49,382 nucleotides of DNA from the NCBI GenBank assembly GCA_051418055.1, contig JBPRGH010000134.1, positions 1 to 49,382 of the forward strand. The letters run 5' to 3'. The DNA is from JBPRGH01 sp051418055. GTDB taxonomy: Bacteria; Bacteroidota; Bacteroidia; Cytophagales; Cyclobacteriaceae. A model generated the notes under the pieces. That model searched no databases. It was given only the letters and a program-made list of their open reading frames with translations, and was not told the origin of the DNA. Of the stretch, positions 8,568 through 15,974 are shown piece by piece. Position 1 is the first letter of the stretch; every line of letters begins with the position of its first letter. Position numbers and translations under genes: made by a program.

Positions 8568-8598
8568 TCTGTCTATCTTTAGGAACGGCCTATTTTTG
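8568..8598 (+). promoter_or_regulatory. Possible promoter of the alpha/beta hydrolase gene
   Basis: TATTTTTG at 8591-8598 matches the -7 consensus exactly. TCTG at 8568-8571 is a three-of-four match to the -33 TTTG with a 19-base spacer. The implied leader of about 60 bases contains the palindrome at 8615-8632. Confidence 0.4.
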
Positions 8599-8614
8599 TT
8601 GTAAAATTAAAAAT

Positions 8615-8632
8615 AAGAATAATATTATTCTT
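8615..8632. promoter_or_regulatory. 18-bp perfect palindrome in a divergent promoter region
   Basis: AAGAATAATATTATTCTT is its own reverse complement over all 18 bases. It lies between the divergent PD40-protein and hydrolase genes. It could be an operator for a dimeric regulator, or simply an AT-rich cruciform. Confidence 0.4.
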
Positions 8633-8663
8633 TCAAACGGACATTACATTAAATTATTAAGAA

Positions 8664-9443
8664 ATGGCAGTAGAATTATCTTATAAAGTAATAGGTGAAG
8701 GTAAACCTTTAATCATTTTGCATGGTCTTTTTGGGTCACTGGATAACTGGATGACCTTTGCCCGAAACCTTGCGGAACACCGGAAAGTATATTTGGTTGA
8801 CCAGCGAAATCATGGAAGATCTCCTCATACTGATGAATTTAATTATGATGTAATGGCTGAAGACCTCAGGCATTTTATCGAGGAGCATAAGCTGGACCGT
8901 CCGGATCTTATTGGTCATAGTATGGGAGGAAAAACAGCTATGTACCTGGCAGTGAAATACCCCGAACACTTTGACAGGCTTATAGTAATTGATATTGCTC
9001 CCAAAGCATATCCTATTCACCATGATAAGATAATTGAAGGGCTAAAGGCCCTGGACCTTTCAAAAATATCTTCACGGGAAGAGGCTGATGCAGAGTTAGA
9101 GGAATACATTCCAGAGCCAGATGTTCGGATGTTTTTATTAAAGAATCTCAAAAGAACAGGGGAGGGATTTGAATGGAAATTAAATCTTAAGGCAATTGAA
9201 GAAAATCTGGACAGAATAGGCGAGGGGCTGCAGGAAAAAAGGTATACAGACAAGCCGGTGCTGTTTATCCGGGGCAGTACGTCCAATTATATAAAAGATA
9301 AAGATATAATCACCACTGTTTCTCTTTTTCCAAACGCAGAAATTAAAACTATAGAAGGAGCAGGACATTGGATACATGCTGAAAAGCCTGATGAACTTTT
9401 AAAAATGGTTGCTAAATTTTTGGATATCAGCGCCCTTTACTAA
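8664..9443 (+). CDS. Alpha/beta hydrolase (YbfF-like esterase)
   Basis: 259 residues, cytoplasmic. The oxyanion region is LHGLFGSLDNW, the nucleophile elbow is GHSMGG (Ser86), and the catalytic His is His235 in GAGHWIHAEKP. The start GEGKPLIILHG and the motif VDQRNHGRSPH are typical of the YbfF/abhydrolase-11-like branch of small acyl esterases. The acid of the triad is not at the usual late position (RGSTSNY has no Asp); Asp110 in LIVIDIAP is the likely replacement. The last 17 bases overlap the convergent DUF2905 gene. The natural substrate is unknown. Confidence 0.9.
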   Translation: MAVELSYKVIGEGKPLIILHGLFGSLDNWMTFARNLAEHRKVYLVDQRNHGRSPHTDEFNYDVMAEDLRHFIEEHKLDRPDLIGHSMGGKTAMYLAVKYPEHFDRLIVIDIAPKAYPIHHDKIIEGLKALDLSKISSREEADAELEEYIPEPDVRMFLLKNLKRTGEGFEWKLNLKAIEENLDRIGEGLQEKRYTDKPVLFIRGSTSNYIKDKDIITTVSLFPNAEIKTIEGAGHWIHAEKPDELLKMVAKFLDISALY

Positions 9444-9633
9444 TGAAATAAAAGATCAGTGAAAGTATTATGCTTAACAGTATGCTGGTGACAATTGGAA
9501 AGTAAAACTTAAAATTTTTCTTTTCAATGACTATATCACCAGTAAGCCTGAACAAATGGATCTTCGGAAAAAGGATCACTATAATCCCGATGATAACCAG
9601 AACAATACCAATAATTATTAACGTTTTACCCAT
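9427..9633 (-). CDS. DUF2905-type small membrane protein
   Basis: 68 residues from the ATG at 9633, which follows a GAGGA Shine-Dalgarno-like stretch. A longer frame reaches 9735 but would overlap the divergent methyltransferase start, so I reject it. Segment 1 (about residues 3-20, TLIIIGIVLVIIGIIVIL) and segment 2 (about 45-64) are transmembrane. The central GDIVIEKKNFKFYFPI is the DUF2905 signature. Function is unknown. The 3' end overlaps the hydrolase gene by 17 bases. Confidence 0.85.
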   Translation of the reverse strand: MGKTLIIIGIVLVIIGIIVILFPKIHLFRLTGDIVIEKKNFKFYFPIVTSILLSIILSLIFYFISKGR

Positions 9634-9644
9634 AATATCCTCTG

Positions 9645-10358
9645 ATGCAAAACAACGGCCATTTATACTTAATTCCAACACCTCTTGCTGAAAATTCTCT
9701 TGACCAGGCAGTTGTCCCTTTTTTAAAAGCAACAATAAAACAGCTTGATTATTTTCTTGTAGAGGATTTACGTACTGCTCGAAGATACATCAGCAGCTTA
9801 AATTTAGAGATCACTATTGAAGAGCTGACTTTTCATGAATTAACAAAGCGAACTACCAGGGAGCAGGCAGAAAAGCTATTAGCTCCTTTAAAAAAAGGAA
9901 AAAACATTGGAATAATGTCTGAAGCAGGATGCCCTGGAATTGCTGATCCGGGAGCACTGGCAGTATCTGTTGCACATGACTGGAATGTACAGGTGAAGCC
10001 GATCATTGGGCCATCATCCATACTTTTAGGATTAATGGCATCGGGCTTTAATGGGCAGCAGTTTTGTTTTCATGGATATCTTCCGATAAAAGGTCCGGAA
10101 CTGGAGAAGAAATTGAAGCAATTGGAAGATGATTCTCAAAAAAAGAATCAGACTCAAATTTTTATAGAAGCTCCTTATCGTAATAATAAAATGCTTGACC
10201 AGATCTTAAAATCATGCAGGCCTGACACAAAAGTTTGTGTTGCCAGGGACCTAAATGGGAAAGATGAGAAAATAATTTCCAAACCAGTGAGAGCATGGAA
10301 GCGAGGGGAACTTGATTTACATAAAATACCAAGTATATTTCTTTTACTTTCAGAATAA
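9645..10358 (+). CDS. SAM-dependent methyltransferase, RsmI-like (tetrapyrrole methylase fold)
   Basis: 237 residues. The start (GHLYLIPTPLAENSL) and the motifs LVEDLRTARR, IMSEAGCPGIADPG and PIIGPSSILLGLMASGFNGQ follow RsmI, which 2'-O-methylates C1402 of 16S rRNA. The protein is shorter than classical RsmI (about 280) and lacks the C-terminal extension. In Bacteroidota a shorter paralogue often exists beside a full RsmI, so the rRNA target is only an inference. Divergent start codons lie 11 bases from the DUF2905 gene. Confidence 0.85.
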   Translation: MQNNGHLYLIPTPLAENSLDQAVVPFLKATIKQLDYFLVEDLRTARRYISSLNLEITIEELTFHELTKRTTREQAEKLLAPLKKGKNIGIMSEAGCPGIADPGALAVSVAHDWNVQVKPIIGPSSILLGLMASGFNGQQFCFHGYLPIKGPELEKKLKQLEDDSQKKNQTQIFIEAPYRNNKMLDQILKSCRPDTKVCVARDLNGKDEKIISKPVRAWKRGELDLHKIPSIFLLLSE

Positions 10359-10360
10359 AA

Positions 10361-10391
10361 TTTGTAATGCCAGTATTCTGCTCTAAATTTG
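10361..10391 (+). promoter_or_regulatory. metK promoter
   Basis: TTTG (10361-10364), 19 bases, then TAAATTTG (10384-10391): an exact Bacteroidota vegetative promoter. The transcription start would fall about 20 bases before the metK ATG. No riboswitch-sized leader fits. Confidence 0.8.
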
Positions 10392-10416
10392 TGCCCTTAA
10401 AAAAATAGATTTAAAT

Positions 10417-11673
10417 ATGCCATATTTATTTACCTCAGAGTCGGTTTCTGAAGGTCATCCGGATAAAATAGCAGATCAGATTTCAGATGCACTGATCGAT
10501 CATTTTTTAGCTTTTGATAAAAATTCAAAAGTAGCTTGTGAAACTTTAGTAACAACAGGGTTGACAGTATTAAGCGGTGAAGTAAAGTCGCAGGCTTATC
10601 TTGACGTACAGCAGATTGCACGTAATGTCATTAATAAAATAGGTTATACGAAAGGAGAATATATGTTTGATGGAAATAGTTGTGGGGTTATCTCAACTAT
10701 CCATGAGCAATCTCCGGATATAAATCAGGGAGTGGTAAGACAGAATCCTGAGGATCAGGGTGCAGGAGATCAGGGGATGATGTTTGGGTATGCTACCCGT
10801 GAATCAGAGAATTTTATGCCTCTGGCTTTAGACCTTAGTCATAAGCTCTTAATTGAGCTGGCTAAGCTTCGTCGTGAAAACAAGGATATTACTTACCTGA
10901 GGCCTGATGCAAAAGCTCAGGTTACAATTGAATACTCTGATGATAATATTCCTCAACGAATTGTCGCTATTGTAGTTAGCACACAGCATGATGAGTTTGG
11001 CGAAGAAAAAGAAATGCTCGACAAGATCAGAAAGGATATTATCGATATCCTGATCCCTCGTGTTAAAAGTCAGTTGAAGCCTGAGCTGCAGAAGCTTTTT
11101 GAGGGTGATAGTATTAAGTACCATATAAATCCAACAGGGAAATTTGTGATCGGTGGTCCTCATGGGGATGCAGGTCTTACAGGCAGGAAGATTATTGTAG
11201 ATACCTATGGTGGAAAAGGTGCTCATGGTGGAGGAGCTTTCAGTGGTAAGGATCCTTCAAAGGTGGATAGATCGGCAGCATATGCCACAAGGCATATTGC
11301 AAAGAATGTAGTTGCAGCAGGTGTTGCTGATGAAATACTTGTTCAGGTTTCTTATGCAATAGGTGTTGCTGAACCAATGGGTATTTACGTGCATACCTAT
11401 GGAACATCAAAAGTAGAAATGTCTGATGCTGAAATTGGAAATAAAATTCAGGAAATTTTTGATATGCGTCCTTATGCTATCGAGCAGCGCCTGAAGCTTA
11501 GAGCCCCAATATATTCTGAAACTGCAGCATATGGTCATATGGGGCGTGAGTCGGAGAAGAAAAACGTAACGTTTAAAGATGGTAGTGGAAATGAGGTAAC
11601 CCATGAGGTTGAAACATTCACCTGGGAAAAGCTGGATTATGTAGACAAAGTCAAAAAAGGCTTCAATCTTTAA
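10417..11673 (+). CDS. metK: S-adenosylmethionine synthetase
   Basis: 418 residues, full length. It makes S-adenosylmethionine from ATP and methionine. Conserved motifs are SEGHPDKIADQISDA at the N-terminus, the substrate loop GAGDQGMMFGYAT near residue 115 and the P-loop-like GGAFSGKDPSKVDRSAAY near residue 270. The enzyme is cytoplasmic. It is monocistronic, with a clear promoter and a strong terminator. The RsmI-like methyltransferase just upstream is a consumer of its product, but the promoter between them argues for separate transcription. Confidence 0.98.
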   Translation: MPYLFTSESVSEGHPDKIADQISDALIDHFLAFDKNSKVACETLVTTGLTVLSGEVKSQAYLDVQQIARNVINKIGYTKGEYMFDGNSCGVISTIHEQSPDINQGVVRQNPEDQGAGDQGMMFGYATRESENFMPLALDLSHKLLIELAKLRRENKDITYLRPDAKAQVTIEYSDDNIPQRIVAIVVSTQHDEFGEEKEMLDKIRKDIIDILIPRVKSQLKPELQKLFEGDSIKYHINPTGKFVIGGPHGDAGLTGRKIIVDTYGGKGAHGGGAFSGKDPSKVDRSAAYATRHIAKNVVAAGVADEILVQVSYAIGVAEPMGIYVHTYGTSKVEMSDAEIGNKIQEIFDMRPYAIEQRLKLRAPIYSETAAYGHMGRESEKKNVTFKDGSGNEVTHEVETFTWEKLDYVDKVKKGFNL

Positions 11674-11689
11674 AAGATAAATAAGAATA

Positions 11690-11728
11690 AAAAAAGCCCG
11701 TCGCGATAACTATCGGACGGGCTTTTTT
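11690..11728. terminator. Bidirectional intrinsic terminator between metK and hpf
   Basis: The outer stem GCCCGTC/GACGGGC encloses an inner stem CGATA/TATCG and is flanked by A and T runs on both sides. It can end both metK (rightward) and hpf (leftward). Confidence 0.9.
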
Positions 11729-11746
11729 TATAGATGGAGATCAGGA

Positions 11747-12040
11747 TCAGGCAACTTTTTTCAGTTTAAGTTTCCTAACCTGTCTCCTTAAGGCTTCAGT
11801 AGCATTATTAGTTGCTTTTTCAAATGAGCTGGAATCTTCTTTTGCGAAAAGCTGGTTTCCAGGTGTATTTATTTTTATTTCAACAGTCTTATTTTCATGC
11901 CCATTATTATTTAATTTTAGATATACTTCACCATCAACCATCCTGTCATAGAACTTCTCTAACTTATCAACCTTTTTCTGAATAAAGTTTAACAACTTCT
12001 GGTCGGCGTCGAAGTGAATTGAATGCACTTGTAACTTCAT
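11747..12040 (-). CDS. hpf: Ribosome hibernation promoting factor, short type
   Basis: 97 residues with the beta-alpha-beta-beta-beta-alpha fold of HPF/YfiA. Visible blocks are the start KLQVHSIHFDADQKLLNFIQKKVDKLEKFYDRM, seen here as several adjoining segments, and the basic end EALRRQVRKLKLKK. Short HPF binds the 30S decoding region and supports inactive 100S ribosomes in stationary phase. It sits 28 bases after the xer recombinase gene, in the order rpsU - xer - hpf that recurs in Bacteroidota. It ends at a shared terminator with metK. Confidence 0.92.
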   Translation of the reverse strand: MKLQVHSIHFDADQKLLNFIQKKVDKLEKFYDRMVDGEVYLKLNNNGHENKTVEIKINTPGNQLFAKEDSSSFEKATNNATEALRRQVRKLKLKKVA

Positions 12041-12068
12041 AGTACTAGTAATTTAAGTGAACAATATA

Positions 12069-12947
12069 TTAAGCCTTTGGATGCGCCTGTTGGTGCACCT
12101 TTTTTAATTTATCTAATGTATTATGCGTATATACCTGAGTAGCTGCCAGGCTGCTATGGCCAAGCAGATCTTTTACCGCTGCAAGTTCCGCACCCCTGTT
12201 TAATAAATGCGTAGCAAAGGAATGCCTTAGCACATGAGGGCTGCATTTGGCGGAGGAGGTAAATGCGCTTAAAAATTTATTTATGGTACGATACACAAAC
12301 ATCGGGTAACATTCTTCTCCCTGATCTGTCACGATCAGATTATCAGCAGGGAGCGTGAGAGCAGCTTTTTTAGCCGATATATATTTCTTTATGCTCTCTC
12401 CTAATCCTTTTGAAAGTGGCAATATTCTTTCCTTATTGCGTTTTCCCAGCACTTTTATAGATTGCTGATAATGATTTATATCTTTTTCCTTAAGGTTGAT
12501 TAATTCACTGAGGCGTATCCCGGTACCATATAGTAGCTCCAGTAGAAGCTTATCTCTTAAACCATAGAAATTATCCTCAAACTGATAATTATCGATTAAT
12601 GTACTAAGCTCTTGCTCATCAACGAAATGAGGGATTTTACTTCCGGTTTTTAAAGCTTTTAATCGTCGGGTTGGATTTTCATTTATAACTTCTCTCTTCA
12701 GCAGGAATTTAAAATAAGCTTTTAAAGAAGCCATTTTTCGATTTATGGCCGTCGCATTTAACTTCTTTTCAACAAGACTTACAATCCAGCTACGGAGCAT
12801 GGAATAATTCGCCTCTGTTAGTTCAGTAAGCTCATAGGTAGAAGCTAAAAAGTTTTGGCATTGCTCGAGATCGCTTTTATAAGCCGCAATGGTATGTAAG
12901 CTATATCTTTTTTCGTACTGCAGGTATTTTAGAAAAGTTTCTATCAT
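12069..12947 (-). CDS. xerC: Tyrosine recombinase XerC/XerD type
   Basis: 292 residues. The N-terminal SAM-like core-binding domain spans about 1-85, and the catalytic domain 105-285. All catalytic residues are present: Arg145 (GTGIRLSEL), Lys169 (VLGKRNKER), His238 and Arg241 (SPHVLRHSF), His264 (LGHSS) and Tyr273 (TQVYTH). The length and the rpsU/hpf context mark it as the chromosomal Xer enzyme that resolves dimers at dif, not a phage or transposon integrase. XerC versus XerD cannot be decided from the motif set alone. Confidence 0.9.
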   Translation of the reverse strand: MIETFLKYLQYEKRYSLHTIAAYKSDLEQCQNFLASTYELTELTEANYSMLRSWIVSLVEKKLNATAINRKMASLKAYFKFLLKREVINENPTRRLKALKTGSKIPHFVDEQELSTLIDNYQFEDNFYGLRDKLLLELLYGTGIRLSELINLKEKDINHYQQSIKVLGKRNKERILPLSKGLGESIKKYISAKKAALTLPADNLIVTDQGEECYPMFVYRTINKFLSAFTSSAKCSPHVLRHSFATHLLNRGAELAAVKDLLGHSSLAATQVYTHNTLDKLKKVHQQAHPKA

Positions 12948-12989
12948 AAAAATGCCTTAGGAGTGGTTAAATCCTGCAGTAATAAATAT

Positions 12990-13020
12990 AAAAAAAAATA
13001 GCCTGCTTTCACAGGCTATT
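12990..13020 (-). terminator. Terminator or attenuator between rpsU and xerC
   Basis: Reading leftward, AATAGCCTG / CAGGCTATT forms a 9-bp stem with a 5-base loop, followed by about nine T. It lies 24 bases past the rpsU stop. It probably limits transcription into xerC-hpf. Confidence 0.8.
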
Positions 13021-13043
13021 CCAAAAAAATATTTTAACAAATA

Positions 13044-13238
13044 TTAATAATTCTCTTCTGCGTATTTCTCTTGACGGTACGCTGCTCTAAGAACTTCAGC
13101 TCTACGTTTTACTGAAGGTTTTTCAAAATACGTACGGCCACGCACTTCGCGCATAACGCCAGCACGTTCAAATTTCTTTTTAAAACGCTTTAGCGCTTTT
13201 TCTACAGATTCGTTCTCTTTTACGTTTACTGATATCAT
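13044..13238 (-). CDS. rpsU: 30S ribosomal protein bS21
   Basis: 64 residues, basic, with the bS21 core VNVKENESVEKALKRFKKKF and the RRAEVLRAAYR helix. It binds the 3' domain of 16S rRNA next to the anti-Shine-Dalgarno. In studied Bacteroidota ribosomes, bS21 with bS6 and bS18 hides the anti-SD. The gene has a textbook promoter (13271-13301) and a very strong SD (13246-13256), unusual in this phylum. That fits reported autoregulation by bS21-free ribosomes in Flavobacterium. A terminator follows directly. Confidence 0.97.
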   Translation of the reverse strand: MISVNVKENESVEKALKRFKKKFERAGVMREVRGRTYFEKPSVKRRAEVLRAAYRQEKYAEENY

Positions 13239-13245
13239 AGCTTAT

Positions 13246-13256
13246 TCACCCCCTTT
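13246..13256 (-). promoter_or_regulatory. Extended Shine-Dalgarno of rpsU
   Basis: AAAGGGGGTGA lies 7 bases before the rpsU ATG. It can pair with the 16S 3' end (complement AAAGGAGGTGA) across 11 positions with one G-U wobble. Most other genes in this window show no such element. Confidence 0.85.
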
Positions 13257-13270
13257 CAATACTAGGAGCG

Positions 13271-13301
13271 CAAAATTAGAAAAAAAAGTTCAAAGTACAA
13301 A
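13271..13301 (-). promoter_or_regulatory. rpsU promoter
   Basis: Reading leftward: TTTG (13298-13301), 19 bases, TAATTTTG (13271-13278). This is an exact consensus match, giving a leader of about 25-30 bases that consists largely of the SD region. Confidence 0.8.
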
Positions 13302-13331
13302 GCATTATCTCAAATTATAACGGAAGAATCC

Positions 13332-14507
13332 TTATTTCAAAATAGATCTTGAAATTACCAGTTTCTGGATTTCTGAAGTCCCTTCCCCAATCGTACATAA
13401 TTTTGCATCACGGTAATATTTTTCTGCCGGATAATCTTTTGTATAACCGTAACCGCCAAATATTTGTACACCTTCATTGGCAACCTCTACGGCAATTTCT
13501 GAAGCATAATATTTTGCCATTGCAGACTCCTTGTTGATGTTTTTACCTTTATTCTTCATATCAGCAGCCTGGTGGGTTAAAAGTTTTGCCGCTTCAATTT
13601 TAGTAGCCATATCAGCAAGTTTAAAAGAAATACCCTGAAATTTTGATATTGGTTTACCAAACTGCTCACGCTCCTGGCTATACTTTAGGGCGGCTTCAAA
13701 AGCACCAATAGCTATCCCTAAACTCAATGAAGCTATAGAAATACGTCCGCCGTCAAGGATTTTTAGAGATTGCACAAAACCATCTCCCACTTCTCCGAGG
13801 ATATTGGTTTTTGGTACGCGGCAATCTTCAAATATCATCTCTGCTGTTTCTGAACAACGCATCCCTAATTTATCTTCTTTACGTCCTCCTTTGAAACCGG
13901 GAGTTCCTCTTTCAACAATAAAAGCAGTCATGCCGTGACTGTCTCCTGTTTCACCTGTACGAGCAATTACAACAGCAACATTTCCTGAAATGCCATGAGT
14001 GATAAAATTCTTAGCGCCATTCAATACATAATGATCACCATCCTCAACCGCTACTGTGCGCATATTACCGGCATCGCTGCCCGTATTAGGCTCTGTTAGT
14101 CCCCATGCTCCTATCCATTCTCCTGATGCCAGTTTCGGAAGGTATTTTTGTTTTTGTTCTTCATTTCCAAACTGAAGGATATGACCTGTACATAGTGAAT
14201 TATGCGCAGCCATAGAAAGACCTATTGAACCATCAATTTTGGAAAGTTCAACAATAGCAGTAACATATTCGTGATAACCAAACCCGGAGCCGCCATATTC
14301 CTGGGGTACTAGTACGCCCATCAGGCCAAGCTCTCCAAGCTTGTGAAATACTTCAATAGGAAACTCCTGGGACTCATCCCATTTCATCATGTGTGGCCTG
14401 ATCTCTTTTGCTCCAAAGTCACGGATCATGTCGGCAATCATCTGCTGGTTTTCAGTTTGCTCGAATGAAATAGAAGGAGTATCTGCTAAAGTTTTAATAT
14501 TTTCCAT
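13332..14507 (-). CDS. Acyl-CoA dehydrogenase
   Basis: 391 residues, the standard length of soluble ACADs. Residues 1-125 form the helical N-domain. Typical motifs follow: WALTEPNTGSDAG in slightly varied form (GAWGLTEPNTGSDAG), EREQFGKPISKFQ and QIFGGYGYTKDYPAEKYYRDAK. The catalytic base is Glu375 in IGEGTSEIQ, the position used by short- and medium-chain enzymes. It oxidises an acyl-CoA to enoyl-CoA, passing electrons to ETF. Chain-length or branched-chain preference is not readable. It is monocistronic with its own promoter. Confidence 0.95.
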   Translation of the reverse strand: MENIKTLADTPSISFEQTENQQMIADMIRDFGAKEIRPHMMKWDESQEFPIEVFHKLGELGLMGVLVPQEYGGSGFGYHEYVTAIVELSKIDGSIGLSMAAHNSLCTGHILQFGNEEQKQKYLPKLASGEWIGAWGLTEPNTGSDAGNMRTVAVEDGDHYVLNGAKNFITHGISGNVAVVIARTGETGDSHGMTAFIVERGTPGFKGGRKEDKLGMRCSETAEMIFEDCRVPKTNILGEVGDGFVQSLKILDGGRISIASLSLGIAIGAFEAALKYSQEREQFGKPISKFQGISFKLADMATKIEAAKLLTHQAADMKNKGKNINKESAMAKYYASEIAVEVANEGVQIFGGYGYTKDYPAEKYYRDAKLCTIGEGTSEIQKLVISRSILK

Positions 14508-14529
14508 AGATAAAATTAAGATTAGGAGA

Positions 14530-14561
14530 CAAAATTAATGATTAAAAAAATATTACCCAAA
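14530..14561 (-). promoter_or_regulatory. Acyl-CoA dehydrogenase promoter
   Basis: Reading leftward: TTTG (14558-14561), 20 bases, TAATTTTG (14530-14537), about 22 bases before the start codon. Confidence 0.75.
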
Positions 14562-14620
14562 CGAATGTTAGTTTGGGAAGGATGTTCTTCCTGAACACTC
14601 TGTTTTTTAAAATGTTAATG

Positions 14621-14628
14621 TAACTTTG
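14621..14628 (+). promoter_or_regulatory. -7 element of the ugd operon
   Basis: TAACTTTG matches TAnnTTTG exactly, 41 bases before the ugd ATG. No TTTG is found at -33 (CTCT there), so the promoter may be weaker or activator-dependent. Confidence 0.5.
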
Positions 14629-14669
14629 AGTTCAGGGAAAAATAATAGAAAGTATAAAATTATAAATAA

Positions 14670-15974
14670 ATGAATGTAGCAGTTGTTGGTACAGGATATG
14701 TCGGACTTGTAACCGGAACATGTCTTGCAGAAACAGGTAATAATGTGGTATGTGTTGATATTGATGAGGCGAAAGTAAATAAACTAAAGAATGGTAAAAT
14801 ACCTATTTATGAGCCGGGCCTTGAGATCCTTTTTGAAAGAAATACAAAACAAAACAGGCTTAGCTTTACCACAAGCCTTGAAGAAGGCATAAAAGGTACT
14901 AAAGTTATATTTCTAGCCTTGCCCACGCCTCCCGATGAAGATGGCTCTGCCGACCTGAAGTATATATTAAAAGTAGCTGAAGATTTAGGTCCTCTGCTAA
15001 AGAATTATACAGTAATTGTTGATAAAAGTACTGTTCCTGTCGGTACTGCGGATAAAGTAAAAGCTAAAATACAGGAGAATACTACCGCAGAATTTGATGT
15101 GGTAAGTAATCCTGAATTTTTACGTGAGGGTGTAGCGGTAGATGACTTTATGAAGCCTGACCGTGTAGTGGTAGGTACAAGCTCTGATAAGGCTAAAAAA
15201 GTGATGGAAACGTTATATGCTCCATACGTAAGGCAGGGAAATCCTATTCTTTTTATGGATGAGCGCTCTGCGGAGCTTACCAAATATGCGGCCAATTCAT
15301 TCCTTGCAACTAAAATCACATTTATGAATGAGATTGCCAATATGTGTGAGTTGCTAGGAGCTGATGTGGACCATGTACGCCGTGGAATGGGTACTGATAC
15401 TCGTATAGGAAAAAGATTTTTATTTGCAGGTATTGGGTACGGTGGAAGCTGTTTTCCAAAAGATGTTCAGGCATTAGCCAAATCAGCCAGTGATGTACAA
15501 TATGATTTTAAAATATTAAAATCAGTAATGGATATAAATGAGAGGCAAAAAACCAAGCTGATCCCAAAGGTTAAGGAATATTTTAATAATGACCTGAAAG
15601 GGAAAACAATAGCCATCTGGGGTTTAGCTTTCAAACCGGCGACTGATGATATAAGGGAAGCTCCGGCTTTATATAATATTGAGCAGCTTTTGGGTGAGGG
15701 AGCCAAAGTTCAGGCGTATGATCCTGAAGCTATGGAAAATGTAAAGCAGCAGTTTGGTGATAAAATAACATATGCTTCCAGTCAGTATGAGGCTTTAGAA
15801 GGTGCGGATGCCTTACTAATAGCTACGGAATGGCCTGCTTTCAGGACTCCGGATTTTGATAAGATTGCCTCTTTACTAAAAAATAAGGTAATCTTTGATG
15901 GTCGGAATCTTTATACTAAGGCTGAAACTCAGGAGGCTGGATTTGATTATTATTCCATTGGAAGAGGATTATGA
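14670..15974 (+). CDS. ugd: UDP-glucose 6-dehydrogenase
   Basis: 434 residues. It oxidises UDP-glucose to UDP-glucuronate in two NAD+-dependent steps. The NAD-binding start is VAVVGTGYVGLVTGTCLA, the acidic end of beta-2 is CVDID, and the catalytic Cys261 sits in GYGGSCFPKDVQAL. The central motif is SAELTKYAANSFLATKITF, and the C-terminal Rossmann domain begins near WGLAFKPATDDIREAPA. The stop overlaps the next start (ATGA), so the two genes are translationally coupled. Together they supply UDP-glucuronate and UDP-xylose for surface polysaccharides. Confidence 0.97.
   Translation: MNVAVVGTGYVGLVTGTCLAETGNNVVCVDIDEAKVNKLKNGKIPIYEPGLEILFERNTKQNRLSFTTSLEEGIKGTKVIFLALPTPPDEDGSADLKYILKVAEDLGPLLKNYTVIVDKSTVPVGTADKVKAKIQENTTAEFDVVSNPEFLREGVAVDDFMKPDRVVVGTSSDKAKKVMETLYAPYVRQGNPILFMDERSAELTKYAANSFLATKITFMNEIANMCELLGADVDHVRRGMGTDTRIGKRFLFAGIGYGGSCFPKDVQALAKSASDVQYDFKILKSVMDINERQKTKLIPKVKEYFNNDLKGKTIAIWGLAFKPATDDIREAPALYNIEQLLGEGAKVQAYDPEAMENVKQQFGDKITYASSQYEALEGADALLIATEWPAFRTPDFDKIASLLKNKVIFDGRNLYTKAETQEAGFDYYSIGRGL

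Noticed and set aside
9427..9735. Longer 102-residue version of the DUF2905 gene
   Set aside because: It overlaps the divergent methyltransferase start; the family domain and an SD-like site both point to the ATG at 9633.
10359..10416. SAM riboswitch ahead of metK
   Set aside because: The promoter leaves a leader of only about 20 bases, far too short for a known SAM riboswitch.
12069..12947. Tyrosine recombinase as sign of a prophage or integrative element
   Set aside because: Size, catalytic set and the rpsU/hpf context identify the housekeeping Xer recombinase; no att repeats or phage genes are nearby.
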